A stretch of DNA of 64,000 nt from Polyangiaceae bacterium UTPRO1 (GTDB taxonomy: Bacteria > Desulfobacterota > Binatia > UTPRO1): NCBI GenBank assembly GCA_002050235.1, contig MWST01000035.1, positions 211,359 to 275,358 on the forward strand, in the 5' to 3' direction. Both the position numbers and the translations under genes were made by a program. Positions 28,402 to 40,656 of this stretch are shown here, in pieces. The stretch's first letter is position 1, and every line of letters starts with the position of its first letter. The notes under the pieces are model-generated. The model was not told the origin of the DNA. It saw only the letters and a program-made list of their open reading frames with translations, and ran no database searches.

Positions 28402-29253
28402 TCAGACACTCCCCTTGCGGCGTCGCTCGGCGGCCGCCTCACGACGGAGCATCACCGTCATGAAGGCGCCGATCGCGAGCACGGTGGCGACGCCACCGGC
28501 GCGAACCAGGTTGAGCGCGATGGCGCCGTACTTGCCGGTGGCGGGGTCGTAGCGATAGCAGAAGAGCATCAGCGCATCGACCGGCGAGCCGATCTTGCGG
28601 TCGGCTGCCTCCACGAGCCCGAGGCGCAGGTCGCGCCCCGAGTACTCGACCCCGTAATAGTAGCGGGCGAGCTTGCCCTCCGGCGTCGCCACCATGATCG
28701 CGGCTGCGTGCGCGAACTGCTTCTCTTCCGGAACCCAGCGGTACCGAAAGCCGACCGCCTTGGCGACGCTCTCGATCGACGCCGGAGCGCCGGTCAGGAA
28801 GTGCCAGCCGTCTGCGGTAGCCGGACGCCCGTAGTCGGCGACGTACGCGGCCTTCTTCTTGGCAGCCGTCTCCGGCGTATCACGGGGGTCGAAACTCACC
28901 GCCACGACGTCGAACTCCCGCCCGGGCTCGAAACTCATGGTCTTGAGAGTCTTGCCGAGGCCGTTCAGCACCAGGGTGCAGAGCATCGGACACTCGAAGT
29001 AGGTCAGTACGAGCACGACCGGCTTTTTGCCGAAATAGTCGCCGAGCTTAACGACGCGGCCGTGGTCGTCGGTGAACGCAGCGTCGAGGGGCAGCCGCTC
29101 GCCGAGGCGCTGATCGATGCCGACCTCGCGGAGCGCGGGCGGCGTCACGTCGGCGGCTCCCGACCGGATGCCCGGCTCGGTCGCGGCCGATACCGGCGCG
29201 ACGCCGAGCACGAGGAGCAGCGCCGCAAAGCGCTTCTGCCACCGACGCGTCAC
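28402..29253 (-). CDS. SCO1/SenC copper chaperone with C-terminal membrane helix
   Basis: 283 residues: signal peptide (FAALLLVLGVAPVSA), thioredoxin fold with the copper motif YFECPMLC near residue 88, and a His ligand candidate in KQFAHAAAIMV. A C-terminal helix (VRAGGVATVLAIGAFMTVML) with a basic cytoplasmic tail makes it a tail-anchored variant. Sco proteins insert copper into the CuA site, matching its position directly upstream of ctaC. It overlaps the upstream small gene by 4 bp. Confidence 0.92.
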   Translation of the reverse strand: MTRRWQKRFAALLLVLGVAPVSAATEPGIRSGAADVTPPALREVGIDQRLGERLPLDAAFTDDHGRVVKLGDYFGKKPVVLVLTYFECPMLCTLVLNGLGKTLKTMSFEPGREFDVVAVSFDPRDTPETAAKKKAAYVADYGRPATADGWHFLTGAPASIESVAKAVGFRYRWVPEEKQFAHAAAIMVATPEGKLARYYYGVEYSGRDLRLGLVEAADRKIGSPVDALMLFCYRYDPATGKYGAIALNLVRAGGVATVLAIGAFMTVMLRREAAAERRRKGSV

Positions 29254-29669
29254 GGCTGGTCCTTCGGCGCCGCCGTCCGTACCGGCAGGCCGCGCTCGGC
29301 CAGGAGCGCCATCGCGCGCTCGACGGGGATACGGACGACGCCGGCCTGCTTGTCGACCCAGCCATAGGAGTGGATCGCCGCGGCTTCACGGGCATGGAGA
29401 TCGGCGAGATCGCGCAGGGGGTCGGTCTGCAGACGCGGCGCCGGCGGCTCCTTGATCCCGTAGCTCGCCGCGAGCGGATTCGGCGGCGGGCTCTCAGCAG
29501 CCTGGAAACGCGCCAGCACGTCGAACAGGAGCAGTATCGTGACGAACGCAGCGGCACCGATCACGACGAGCCCGACCACCGAGATCGTGATCGAACGCGG
29601 CGAAACGTCGCGCTCCTCGTGGCCGATCGAGACGTCGGGCCGCTGCGGCTCGTGATGGCCGGCGCTCAT
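29250..29669 (-). CDS. Small membrane protein of the ACIII-oxidase operon
   Basis: 139 residues with one membrane helix (ITISVVGLVVIGAAAFVTILLLFDVL, about 26-51), a short cytoplasmic N-terminus and a periplasmic domain. The C-terminal part, HSYGWVDKQAGVVRIPVERAMALLAERGLP, resembles a motif seen in other small proteins of ACIII/Sco clusters (YGWVDKxxGxVRIPIxRAM). The function is unknown; a structural or assembly role in the supercomplex is inferred from its fixed position between actF and sco. It starts 1 bp after the actF stop. Confidence 0.8.
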   Translation of the reverse strand: MSAGHHEPQRPDVSIGHEERDVSPRSITISVVGLVVIGAAAFVTILLLFDVLARFQAAESPPPNPLAASYGIKEPPAPRLQTDPLRDLADLHAREAAAIHSYGWVDKQAGVVRIPVERAMALLAERGLPVRTAAPKDQP

Positions 29670-29670
29670 C

Positions 29671-30855
29671 TCAGGCTTCCCTCGGGATCGCGGGATCGTT
29701 GAGCGGCAGGACCGGGCGGGTCTTCAGCTGGGACACGTAGAGCCAGAGCCAGATACCGCCGATCGCCGCTGCGACAGTCGGGTCGAGCCAGTGGATCGCG
29801 AAGCCCTCGGGGGCGACGGCGGGGCGAAGCATCCAGAAGAGGTCGACGAAGCGGGCGCCGATCAGCGCCAGCGCAACGATCGACACCGCCCGCGCGTGGC
29901 GCTTCAGGTCGCGCGACAGCAGCACGAGGAAGGGCAACACGAAGTGGACCACCATGAGCACTATCCCCACCCATTCCCAGCCGCCCCTGGTGCGCGCGAG
30001 GTAGAAGGGAATCTCCTCGGGCAGATTCCCTGACCAGATGATGAGGTACTGCGAGAAGGCGAAATAGGCCCACAACATCACGAAGGCGAGCATCAGCTTG
30101 CCGAGGTCGTGGAACTGCGTCGGCGTGATGATGCGCGAGAACGGCGGGCGGTCGGCCAAGAGCGCGGCCATCGGGATCACGAAGGCGAAGGTCGAGAGTC
30201 CTTGTCCGCCCATGAAGATCACGCCGTAGATGGTCGAGAACCAGTGCGGCTCCAGCGACATCCCCCAGTCCATGGTCGCGAAGCTGATGGTGAGGGCGTA
30301 GAGCAGGAGGCCGCCGCGGCTCAGCATCTCGAGCCGGCGCGTGAGCCGCGGATCGGCGGCGGCGTCCTGCTGGAGCGACCAGCGATTCAAGAAATAGGCC
30401 GTCGTGATCCAGGCGACGAAATAGAAAACCGCGCGCCCGAGGAAGAACGGGACGTTCAGGTAGAGCGCCTTGTGCTGGAGAGCGGCGTCGTGGGCGACCT
30501 CGTCCGGGCGCGCCCATTCGTAGAGGTGCGTGAGGCCGAACGCGATCGGCAGGAAGAGCACGGCCATGAGCGGCAGCGTCCGCGTCGCCGACTCGAGGAT
30601 GCGGCGGATCACGGCGCCCCAGGCGCCGCCGGTGATGTACTGGAGCATCAGGAGCGCCATCGAGCCGAGGCCGAGCCCGAGGAAGAACATGTACGATACT
30701 ATGTAGGCGTGGAAGAACGCCTCGCGCGCGGCGAAAATGCCGATCACGCAGCCGATGATGCCGAGACCGCCGACGACTAGGGCCGCACCCTGGATGCGGT
30801 GCAGCACATGGTCGGGCGCGAGATCGAAGCGCGTGCTGCGCACCGGCTCACTCAT
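29671..30855 (-). CDS. actF: Alternative complex III subunit ActF (NrfD-like, quinol side)
   Basis: 394 residues from ATG 30855, about ten membrane helices. It is a shorter paralogue of ActC, with conserved FFHAYIVSYMFFLGLGLGSM, LSFATMDWGMSLEPHW-type text (here ISFATMDWGMSLEPHWFST) and FSQYLIIWSGNLPEEIPFYL. ActF and ActC form the membrane core of ACIII, which oxidises quinol and passes electrons to the c-type subunits. It overlaps actE by 8 bp. Confidence 0.92.
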   Translation of the reverse strand: MSEPVRSTRFDLAPDHVLHRIQGAALVVGGLGIIGCVIGIFAAREAFFHAYIVSYMFFLGLGLGSMALLMLQYITGGAWGAVIRRILESATRTLPLMAVLFLPIAFGLTHLYEWARPDEVAHDAALQHKALYLNVPFFLGRAVFYFVAWITTAYFLNRWSLQQDAAADPRLTRRLEMLSRGGLLLYALTISFATMDWGMSLEPHWFSTIYGVIFMGGQGLSTFAFVIPMAALLADRPPFSRIITPTQFHDLGKLMLAFVMLWAYFAFSQYLIIWSGNLPEEIPFYLARTRGGWEWVGIVLMVVHFVLPFLVLLSRDLKRHARAVSIVALALIGARFVDLFWMLRPAVAPEGFAIHWLDPTVAAAIGGIWLWLYVSQLKTRPVLPLNDPAIPREA

Positions 30856-31516
30856 GACCGCTCCCCGCGGCACGCCCGTCCGGCGGCGCCGCATCCTGCA
30901 TCGGCAGCCCGGTCTTCGGATCTAGCGTCTTCCCCTCCAAAAAGGCCGTCCTCGACTCTGCCGGCACGTCCGCGACCGTCGCATGCTGGCTAAGCTGCAG
31001 TGCCCGAACGTACGCGGCGATCGCCCACCGATCTGCGACCGGCACCTGCGCCGCGTAGCTCGGCATGACGCCGAAGCCGTTGCTGATGACGTCGAAGAAA
31101 TAACCCGGCGGCATGCCGCGCAGGCGCTCGTCGTGGAACGACGTCGGCTGCTTGTAGCCGCGCATGACGATCATGCCTTGGCCCGTGCCGGCACGGTCGT
31201 GGCAGGGCGAGCAGAAGATGTCGAAGCGTTGATGGCCGCGTTCGAGCATCGCCAGCGTCACCGGCTCGGGAAACACCTCGGCGAGCTTGCCGTCGGCCTT
31301 GCCGGTCACCAAGAGCGTGTCGTCGTCGCGCTCGCCCCGCGACACGGTGCCCGGAATCCGCGGCCGCGCCGAACGCCCGTCCTTGAAGAAGCGGCTCCCG
31401 CGATACGGGACGTACTTCGGCTGGTCATGCATGTCCTGCCGGCAGCCCGGGGCTGCGACGAGCGCCAGTCCGAACGCCGCTACGCCCAATGCGCGCGCCA
31501 TGACCCGCGACGACAT
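30848..31516 (-). CDS. actE: Alternative complex III subunit ActE (mono-haem cytochrome c lipoprotein)
   Basis: 222 residues from ATG 31516. The lipobox-type signal ALVAAPGC places the lipidated Cys at residue 25. One CxxCH haem site (CSPCH, near 103) is followed by axial Met candidates in FGVMPSYAAQV. The conserved stretch MLERGHQRFDIFCSPCHDRAGTGQGMIVMRG is typical for ActE. It carries electrons from the ActA/ActB side to the caa3 oxidase. The start shares one base with the actD stop. Confidence 0.92.
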   Translation of the reverse strand: MSSRVMARALGVAAFGLALVAAPGCRQDMHDQPKYVPYRGSRFFKDGRSARPRIPGTVSRGERDDDTLLVTGKADGKLAEVFPEPVTLAMLERGHQRFDIFCSPCHDRAGTGQGMIVMRGYKQPTSFHDERLRGMPPGYFFDVISNGFGVMPSYAAQVPVADRWAIAAYVRALQLSQHATVADVPAESRTAFLEGKTLDPKTGLPMQDAAPPDGRAAGSGHE

Positions 31517-32052
31517 CAGTTCTCGACCTCCGCGACGCTCAGCGGCGCCAGCGTCTCGAGGAAGCGCCGCGTCTCCTGGCGATGAAATTGCGGATCGGTC
31601 GCCTCGATGCAGAGGAAGAACTTCTCGCGGCTCGCGAGCGCGAACTGCGGCACGTTGAAAACGGGGTGGTACGGCATCGGCAGCCCGTTGAGGCCGAGAA
31701 GGCCGAGTACGCAGGTCACCGCGGCGAGGAGCACGCAGGTCTCGAACGTTATCGGCAGGAACGACGGCCAGCTCAAGAGCGGCCGACCGCCGACGTTGAT
31801 CGGGTAGTCGATCATCGACGTCCACGTCGCCAGCCCGAAGCCGCCGATGCAGCCGGCGAGCCCGCCGAAGAACACGAGGATCGGCAGGAGGCGGTCGTGG
31901 ATGTGCAGCGCTTCGGAGACCTCCTCGATCGGGAACGGCGAGTACGCGTCCATGACGCGGTATCCCGCGGCGCGCGTCTTGTGGATGGCGACCACGAGCG
32001 CAGTCGGATTGTCGAACTCGGCCATGATGCCGTGGAGCGGGACGCGCTTCAT
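31516..32052 (-). CDS. actD: Alternative complex III subunit ActD (DUF3341)
   Basis: 178 residues: a cytoplasmic N-terminal alpha/beta part (GIMAEFDNPTALVVAIHKTRAAGY, DAYSPFPIEEV), then two membrane helices (LLPILVFFGGLAGCIGGFGLA; PITFETCVLLAAVTCVLGLLGL), and a C-terminus containing FFLCIEATDPQF. This is the standard DUF3341 layout. It is a structural subunit of ACIII with one-base junctions to actC and actE. Confidence 0.93.
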   Translation of the reverse strand: MKRVPLHGIMAEFDNPTALVVAIHKTRAAGYRVMDAYSPFPIEEVSEALHIHDRLLPILVFFGGLAGCIGGFGLATWTSMIDYPINVGGRPLLSWPSFLPITFETCVLLAAVTCVLGLLGLNGLPMPYHPVFNVPQFALASREKFFLCIEATDPQFHRQETRRFLETLAPLSVAEVEN

Positions 32053-33448
32053 CAGTGATGCGCCTCCGCGCTCTCGTCGATTTTGGCTTCGGGAACCATC
32101 GTGCGCATCTCGAAGATCGAGATCATCGGCAGGAAGCGGATGAACAGGAACAAGAGGCTCGAGAAGAGGCCGAGCGTGCCGATGAAGGTGGCCCAATCCC
32201 AGACCGTCCCGGTGTACATACCCCACGACGACGGCAGGAAGTCGCGGTGCAGGCTGACGACGATGATGATGTAGCGCTCGAGCCACATGCCGATCGAGAC
32301 GATGATCGACATCAGGAAGAGCAGCCCGAGATTGAGCCGGACCCGCTTGAACCACAAGAGCTGCGGCGCCACCACGTTGCAGAAGATCAGGGACCAGTAG
32401 AGCTTGTTGTACGGCCCGAAGAAGCGGTTCGTGATCATGAACTCTTCGTAGTTGCTGGCGCTGTACCAAGCGCAGAAGGTCTCCATCATGTAGCCGTAGG
32501 CGACGACGAGACCGGTCGCGAGCATCACCCGCGCCATGTTGTCGAGGTGGCGCATGGTGATGAAGTCCTCGAGATCGTAGTACCAGCGCAGCGGAATCCC
32601 GAGCGTCAGCACCATCGCGAACCCGGCGTAGATGGCGCCGGCGACGAAGTACGGCGGGAAGATCGTCGCGTGCCAGCCGGGAATGAGCGATACCGCGAAG
32701 TCGAAGCTGACGATCGTGTGCACCGACACGACGAGCGGGGTCGAGAGGCCGGCAAGAAGCAGGTAGGCGGTCTCGTAGCGGTGCCAGTGCAGCGCCGAGC
32801 CGCGCCAGCCCATCGCCAGCAGGCCATAGACGCAGCGCCCGACCCGGCTCGGCGAGCGGTCGCGCAATGTCGCCAGGTCGGGGATCAACCCGACGAACCA
32901 GAACATCAGGGACACGCTCGCGTAGGTGGAGACCGCGAACACGTCCCACACCAGCGGGCTGCGGAAGTTCGGCCACATCCCCATCGCGTTCGGATACGGG
33001 AAGAGCCAGTACGCGAGCCACGGACGGCCGAGGTGCGCGACCGGAAAGAGCCCGGCGCAGGCGACGGCGAAGAGCGTCATCGCCTCCGCGAAGCGGTTGA
33101 TCGACGTGCGCCACTGCTGGCGCAGCAGGAGCAGGATCGCCGAGATCAGCGTGCCGGCGTGACCGATGCCGATCCACCAGACGAAATTGATGATGTCGAA
33201 GCCCCAGCCGACCGGAATATTGATGCCCCAGATGCCGATGCCGGTCGCGATCAGGTTGGTGAGCGCGACCAGGAGCACCATCAGCAGGGAGAACGCGATC
33301 GTGAAGCCGACGAGCCATCCGCGGCGCACGCCCTGCTCGAGAACGATGGCGCCGATCTTGTCGGTGACGGACTCGAAGGTGTGCCCGGGCTCGATGAAGG
33401 GCGGGCGCGGAATCACGCCGGGATGCTCCTGCGTCGACGGCGGCTGGC

Positions 33449-33452
<4 letters not shown>
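32052..33452 (-). CDS. actC: Alternative complex III subunit ActC (NrfD/PsrC-like)
   Basis: 466 residues, ten membrane helices. Key stretches: TGIGIWGINIPVGWGFDI, IGIGHAGTLISAILLLLRQ, MGWRGSALHWHRYETAYLLLAGLSTPLVVSVHT and VSFDFAVSLIPGWHATIFPPYFVAGAI. The last is the conserved quinol-site region of NrfD-like subunits. It sits under ActB and takes part in quinol oxidation. It overlaps actB by 4 bp. Confidence 0.95.
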
Positions 33453-36435
<2,983 letters not shown>

Positions 36436-36439
<4 letters not shown>

Positions 36440-37110
36440 CGGTGGCACGTGTCGCAATCGGTCTTCGGGTGCACGCGGTTCGCCTCGAGGAGCTCGCGCC
36501 CCAGCGCCAGCTGATCACCGTTCGGCGGCTGCCATCCCATCTTGAAGACCTCCTCCTTGGGACGAACGTAGCGCTCGGGACGCCGGTGACACTCGAGGCA
36601 CCATTCCATCTGCAGCGAGTTCTGCTGCCACGTCAGGTTCATATGGTCGATGCGGCCGTGGCAGGTCTCGCAGCCGACCCCCTTGGCGATGTGGATGGAG
36701 TGGTTGAAGTAGACGAAGTCGGGAAGATCGTGGACTTTGACCCACGGAATCGAGGCGTCGGTACGGAAGCTCGCACGCACCGGCTCGAGCATCGGGCTGT
36801 CGGACCAGATCTGCTTGTGACAGTTCATGCACGTCTGGGTCGGCGGGATGCCGGCCTTGGCACTGATCTCCACCGACGTATGGCAGTAGCGACAGTCGAT
36901 GCCGAGCTCGCCCGCGTGATGTCGATGGCTGAACGGCACGGGTTGCTCGATCGCGAGACCCGCCGTCGTCACGTATGACGAGCGGTTCACGAGAGCCAAC
37001 CCATAGCCGGCAGCTGCGACCACGATGAGCGCCCCGAAGATGGTGACCCGCGCGATCGTGTTCGTGCTACGGTGAAAGACCTGAGGCACGCGGGGGCGGA
37101 TAATACCCAT
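36436..37110 (-). CDS. actA: Alternative complex III subunit ActA (pentahaem cytochrome c)
   Basis: 224 residues. One N-terminal membrane helix (VTIFGALIVVAAAGYGLALV) anchors a periplasmic domain with five CxxCH sites: CRYCH, CMNCH, CETCH, CLECH and CDTCH. The motif PFSHRHHAGELGIDCRYCHTSVE is typical of ActA. It is the first gene of the 15-gene respiratory block and collects electrons from ActB for ActE and the oxidase. No strong sigma-70 promoter was found in the 104-bp gap upstream. Confidence 0.95.
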
Positions 37111-37214
37111 GGCGCGCGATCCCGCAAGCGCACGGAAAATGAATTCAGGTGATCGTGCTCAGAAGGACTGCTAATGCGCGACCGGCGCCGGCGCAGCGGC
37201 CGGCACCTGCCGCC

Positions 37215-37601
37215 TCAGGGTGCGGCGGTTCGGGTCGGGACCGGACGGCCCTGGCGCTTCAACCCCCACTCCTGGAGCATCTGCGTCCGGATGCGCACGC
37301 CGATGTCGTACATCGCGTCGGGCACCTCGCGGTTCTGATTCGCCGGGTTCTCGTAGAAGGCGTTGACGTCTCTCACCCACTTCTCGAAGTTCCTGTCGCC
37401 GCCGGTCGGGATGCTCAGGCGGGTGTCCTTACGCTGCGCCATGGCCACGGCGTCGAGATAGCCGACGACATAGCCGAGCTGGAACTCATGGCCGTAGACC
37501 TGCCAGATATTGTAGCGCAACGCCGCGTACGAACTCACCGCAGCCAAACACGAGGCCATCAATATCGCCGCCGTTGCGGCAATGATCGTCTTTCGCGCCA
37601 T
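37215..37601 (-). CDS. Hypothetical exported protein upstream of the ACIII operon
   Basis: 128 residues from ATG 37601, with a signal peptide or anchor (IIAATAAILMASCLAAVSSYAA). The rest is soluble, with FQLGYVVGYLDAVAMAQRKDTRLSIP, WVRDVNAFYENPANQ and VPDAMYDIGVRIRTQMLQEWG. The GYVxGYLDA pattern suggests a small helical periplasmic domain. Same strand as actA, 104 bp upstream. Function unknown. Confidence 0.65.
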   Translation of the reverse strand: MARKTIIAATAAILMASCLAAVSSYAALRYNIWQVYGHEFQLGYVVGYLDAVAMAQRKDTRLSIPTGGDRNFEKWVRDVNAFYENPANQNREVPDAMYDIGVRIRTQMLQEWGLKRQGRPVPTRTAAP

Positions 37602-37699
37602 GGGCGCGACATACTCAGCCGCCGCCGGGGTCGTCAATGCAGTTTGCGGGTCGCGCGGGGGCAGACCCGCCGTGCGCGATCCGCTATGAGGTAGCGCCC

Positions 37700-38989
37700 A
37701 TGAGCATGCCCGTTCCCGACTGGAGGAACCGCGCCGTCGACGCCGACACGGCGGTCGCACCGATGCGGAGCGCCACCAACGTCTTCGTGCAGGGCGCTGC
37801 CGCGACGCCGACGCCTCTCATCGAAGCGCTCGCACGCCGAACCGACGTCGAAGGCGTCCGCCTGTATCATCTGCACCTCCAGGGGCCGGTGCCCTTCATC
37901 GAGCCCGCGCTCGCCGGCCGCTTCCGCTGCGTGTCGCTGTTCACCGGCGCCAACATGCGCGCCGCCGTCAACGACGGTCGGGCCGACCACGTGCCGATCT
38001 TCCTCTCCGAAGTGCCGTCGCTCTTCGCCGGCGGCCAGGTCGTGCTCGACGCGGCGATCGTGCAGCTCTCGCCGCCCGACCGTCACGGGTTCTGCTCGCT
38101 CGGGACGTCGGTCGACACGGCGCGCGCCGCCGTCGACCACGCGCGGCTCGTGATCGCCGAGATCAACGAGCGGATGCCCCGCACGCACGGCAACACGCTC
38201 GTGCCCTTCGCGCGCATCGACCGCTTCGTGCACACGGACCGCCCCCTCCACGACACGCCGCCCGAGCCGGAGACACCGGAAGTAGCGCGCATCGCCGAGC
38301 AGGTCGCGATGCTGGTGCGCGACGGCGCGACGCTGCAGATGGGCATCGGCGCGATCCCCGACGCGGTGCTGTCCCGCCTCGGCGACCGCCAGGATCTCGG
38401 CGTCCACAGCGAGATGTTCTCGGATCGCCTCGTCGATCTGGTCGCGACCGGTGCCGTCACGAACCGCCGCAAGCGGCTCTTCTCGAATCGCATCGTCACC
38501 AGTTTCGTCGCCGGAACGCGGCGCACCTTCGACTTCGTCGACGACAACCCGCTCGTCGAGTTCCACCCCTGCGACCGCACCAACGACCCCATAGCGATTC
38601 AGCAGAACCCCGGTGTGACCGCGATCAACTCCGCGCTCGAGGTGGATCTCAGCGGCCAGATCTGCGCCGACTCCCTCGGGCACCGCATCGTCTCGGGCAT
38701 CGGCGGCCAGCTCGACTTCATGCGCGGCGCCGCGCGCTCTCCGGACGGCGTCCCGATCATCGCCCTCCCATCGACGGCGAAGCAGGGCACGATCTCGCGC
38801 ATCGTGCCGGCCCTGACGCCGGGAGCCGGCGTCGTCACCTCGCGCGGGCACGTGCACTGGATCGTGACCGAGTACGGGGCGGTCAACCTGCACGGCATCT
38901 CGCTCCGCGAGCGCGCCGAACGGCTGATCGCGATCGCACACCCCGACCATCGCGGCGAACTGCGCCAAGCCGCCGCCCACAGGCGCTGA
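37700..38989 (+). CDS. Acetyl-CoA hydrolase/transferase family (4-hydroxybutyrate CoA-transferase-like)
   Basis: 429 residues from ATG 37700; an earlier start at 37637 would add an unconserved basic stretch. Family landmarks: VFVQGAAATPTPLIEAL, FFTGANMRAAV-like text (LFTGANMRAAVNDGRADH), GVHSEMFSD with the catalytic Glu near residue 238, and GIGGQLDFMRGAARSPDG and VTEYGAVNLHG. The enzyme moves CoA between acetate and another carboxylic acid. The local context does not settle the acceptor. Confidence 0.9.
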   Translation: MSMPVPDWRNRAVDADTAVAPMRSATNVFVQGAAATPTPLIEALARRTDVEGVRLYHLHLQGPVPFIEPALAGRFRCVSLFTGANMRAAVNDGRADHVPIFLSEVPSLFAGGQVVLDAAIVQLSPPDRHGFCSLGTSVDTARAAVDHARLVIAEINERMPRTHGNTLVPFARIDRFVHTDRPLHDTPPEPETPEVARIAEQVAMLVRDGATLQMGIGAIPDAVLSRLGDRQDLGVHSEMFSDRLVDLVATGAVTNRRKRLFSNRIVTSFVAGTRRTFDFVDDNPLVEFHPCDRTNDPIAIQQNPGVTAINSALEVDLSGQICADSLGHRIVSGIGGQLDFMRGAARSPDGVPIIALPSTAKQGTISRIVPALTPGAGVVTSRGHVHWIVTEYGAVNLHGISLRERAERLIAIAHPDHRGELRQAAAHRR

Positions 38990-39007
38990 ACGCCGGCGCC
39001 GTCGTCA

Positions 39008-39058
39008 CCGCCGGCGACCGCCGCGGAGCGTCGCCCGGACCACCGCGGACGCCGGCGG
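39008..39058. terminator. Possible bidirectional hairpin between convergent genes
   Basis: Arms CCGCCGGCG / CGCCGGCGG (9 bp perfect) with a 33-base loop in the gap between the CoA transferase and the AhpD-like gene. The long loop and lack of a T tract make it uncertain. Confidence 0.25.
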
Positions 39059-39063
39059 GCGCG

Positions 39064-39531
39064 TCAGCGTTTCGGCGCGTGCGGACTGACGTAGTCGCCG
39101 ACCGTGGTGCGGAAAGCGACGTTCATCCGGTTCCAGCCGTTGATGGCGATGATCGCCAGCGTCAGGTCGACCAGCGCCTTCTCGTCGAAGTGGCGCCGAG
39201 CTTCCTCGTACACCGCATCGGACACCTCGTGGGTGGCGACCTGGGTTACCGCTTCGGCCCAGGCCAGTGCAGCGCGCTCGCGCGCGCTGTAGCAGGGCGC
39301 TTCGCGCCAGACCGGAAGCAGGTACAAGCGTTGCTCGGTATCGCCCTGCGCGCGCGCGTCCTTGGTGTGCATGTCCAGACACCAGGCACAACCGTTGATC
39401 TGCGACACACGGGACTTGACCAGTTCGAGGAGCGAGGCTTCGAGGCCGCTCCGGTGAACCTGCTGCTCGGTATGGAGCATGGCTTTGTACGCTTCCGGCG
39501 AAGCGAGCCTGTAATCGAGTCGCTGCTGCAT
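39064..39531 (-). CDS. Carboxymuconolactone decarboxylase/AhpD-like protein
   Basis: 155 residues from ATG 39531. The fold signature includes SLLELVKSRVSQINGCAWCLDMHTKDAR, with the redox CxxC and following His, and YLLPVWREAPCYSARERAALAWAEAVT, VDLTLAIIAINGWNRMNVAF. Such proteins act as alkylhydroperoxidases in antioxidant defence. There is no ahpC nearby. It is divergent from the FmdE-like gene, with a gap of about 92 bp. Confidence 0.92.
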   Translation of the reverse strand: MQQRLDYRLASPEAYKAMLHTEQQVHRSGLEASLLELVKSRVSQINGCAWCLDMHTKDARAQGDTEQRLYLLPVWREAPCYSARERAALAWAEAVTQVATHEVSDAVYEEARRHFDEKALVDLTLAIIAINGWNRMNVAFRTTVGDYVSPHAPKR

Positions 39532-39623
39532 CGGACACCCCCTTCGGATCTCACGCCATGGACCATAGATAGACGCCAATGCGATTGTCTGTCGACTGAA
39601 TGTCCCTTAGAAAAGTCCCCGCC

Positions 39624-40250
39624 ATGGACTTTCCCGACTTCTTTGCCGACGCACCCACCGTCACCCTGCGCGATCCCCTGGCCGCTTTCCTCGGCGTCTC
39701 GAAGAGCGGCGTGATCACCTACGGCTATGCCGACGCCGTGAAGCTCGCCGGTCATTCCTGCCCGACCGTCGCCGGCGCCTATCTCATGGTCCGCACCGGC
39801 CTCCGCCGCCTCTACGGCACCGAGATGCCCGAGCGCGGCGGCGTGGAAGTCCACCTGCGCGACCCGCGGGAGCAAGGCACGACCGGCGTCATTGCCTCGG
39901 TCGCTACGCTCCTCACCGGCGCCGCTCCCGAGACCGGCTTCGGCGGAATCGGCCCGCACCGCCGCTTCTCGCGCCGCGATCTCCTCCACTTTTCTGCGCC
40001 GATCGACGGCCTCCTGGGCCTCCGGCGACGCGACAGCGGCTGCGGCGTGATCCTCGACCTCGACACGACGCCGGCGCCACCGGCTCCCGAAATGCAGGCA
40101 CTCTTTCCCAAGGTCGTGGCCGGGCGAGCGGACGAGGACGAGCAGGCGCGCTTCGCGGAGCTCTGGCAGAGCCGCGTAGCCCACATGCTGCTCGAACACG
40201 CCGACGATCCCGACCTGGTTCAGGTTCGTGAGTGGACGACCGCGCCGTAG
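39624..40250 (+). CDS. FmdE-family protein
   Basis: 208 residues from ATG 39624; an alternative ATG at 39600 adds eight residues. The region FLGVSKSGVITYGYADAVKLAGHSCPTVAGAYLM contains the GHxCPT signature of the formylmethanofuran dehydrogenase subunit E family, followed by GGVEVHLRD and SGCGVILDLD. No zinc-finger tail is evident. In bacteria these stand-alone FmdE proteins have no settled role and are not evidence for methanogenesis. It converges on the DUF488 gene, leaving 11 bp. Confidence 0.78.
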   Translation: MDFPDFFADAPTVTLRDPLAAFLGVSKSGVITYGYADAVKLAGHSCPTVAGAYLMVRTGLRRLYGTEMPERGGVEVHLRDPREQGTTGVIASVATLLTGAAPETGFGGIGPHRRFSRRDLLHFSAPIDGLLGLRRRDSGCGVILDLDTTPAPPAPEMQALFPKVVAGRADEDEQARFAELWQSRVAHMLLEHADDPDLVQVREWTTAP

Positions 40251-40261
40251 GCGGCAGTCGT

Positions 40262-40639
40262 TCAGTCGTCCAACGCCTGCAGCGCCTCGCGCAGCACCAC
40301 CGCCTGGTTCTCGGTCTCGGTACGCGCGCCATAGACCAGGGTGATAGGTCGGCGTCCGGCCGCGGCAAGGAGTGCGCGCAGACGCGCTTGCCGCCCCGGC
40401 GCAGCCAACCAGGAGAGGTAGCGCTTGCGGAACGTCGGCCAACGCTCGGGAACGTGGCCGTACCAGTGGATCAGCGCCGGCTCGGGAGCGATCTCGCGCG
40501 CCCACTCGTCCAGGCGCAGAACGGCGCGGCTGCGCCCCCGCGGCCAATGCCGGTCGACCAGCACGCGGTACCCGTCGCGGGCGCCGGGCTCCTCGTAGGC
40601 GCGCTGGATCGCGATGCGACGCTTCTTGGCGGCGGCCAT
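40262..40639 (-). CDS. DUF488 family protein (short type)
   Basis: 125 residues from ATG 40639. Signature: VLVDRHWPRGRSRAVLRLDEWAREIAPE, LIHWYGHVPERWPTFRKRYLSWL and ITLVYGARTETENQAVVLREAL. This is the short DUF488/YeaO-like group, cytoplasmic and of unknown activity. It lies 17 bp downstream of the FAD reductase on the same strand, so the two are probably cotranscribed. Confidence 0.88.
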   Translation of the reverse strand: MAAAKKRRIAIQRAYEEPGARDGYRVLVDRHWPRGRSRAVLRLDEWAREIAPEPALIHWYGHVPERWPTFRKRYLSWLAAPGRQARLRALLAAAGRRPITLVYGARTETENQAVVLREALQALDD

Positions 40640-40656
40640 CGGGCGTGTTCTCCCGC

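Noticed and set aside
39624..40250. FmdE-like gene as evidence for methanogenesis or a C1 pathway
   Set aside because: Stand-alone FmdE-like proteins are common in bacteria, and no other formylmethanofuran dehydrogenase subunits are present.
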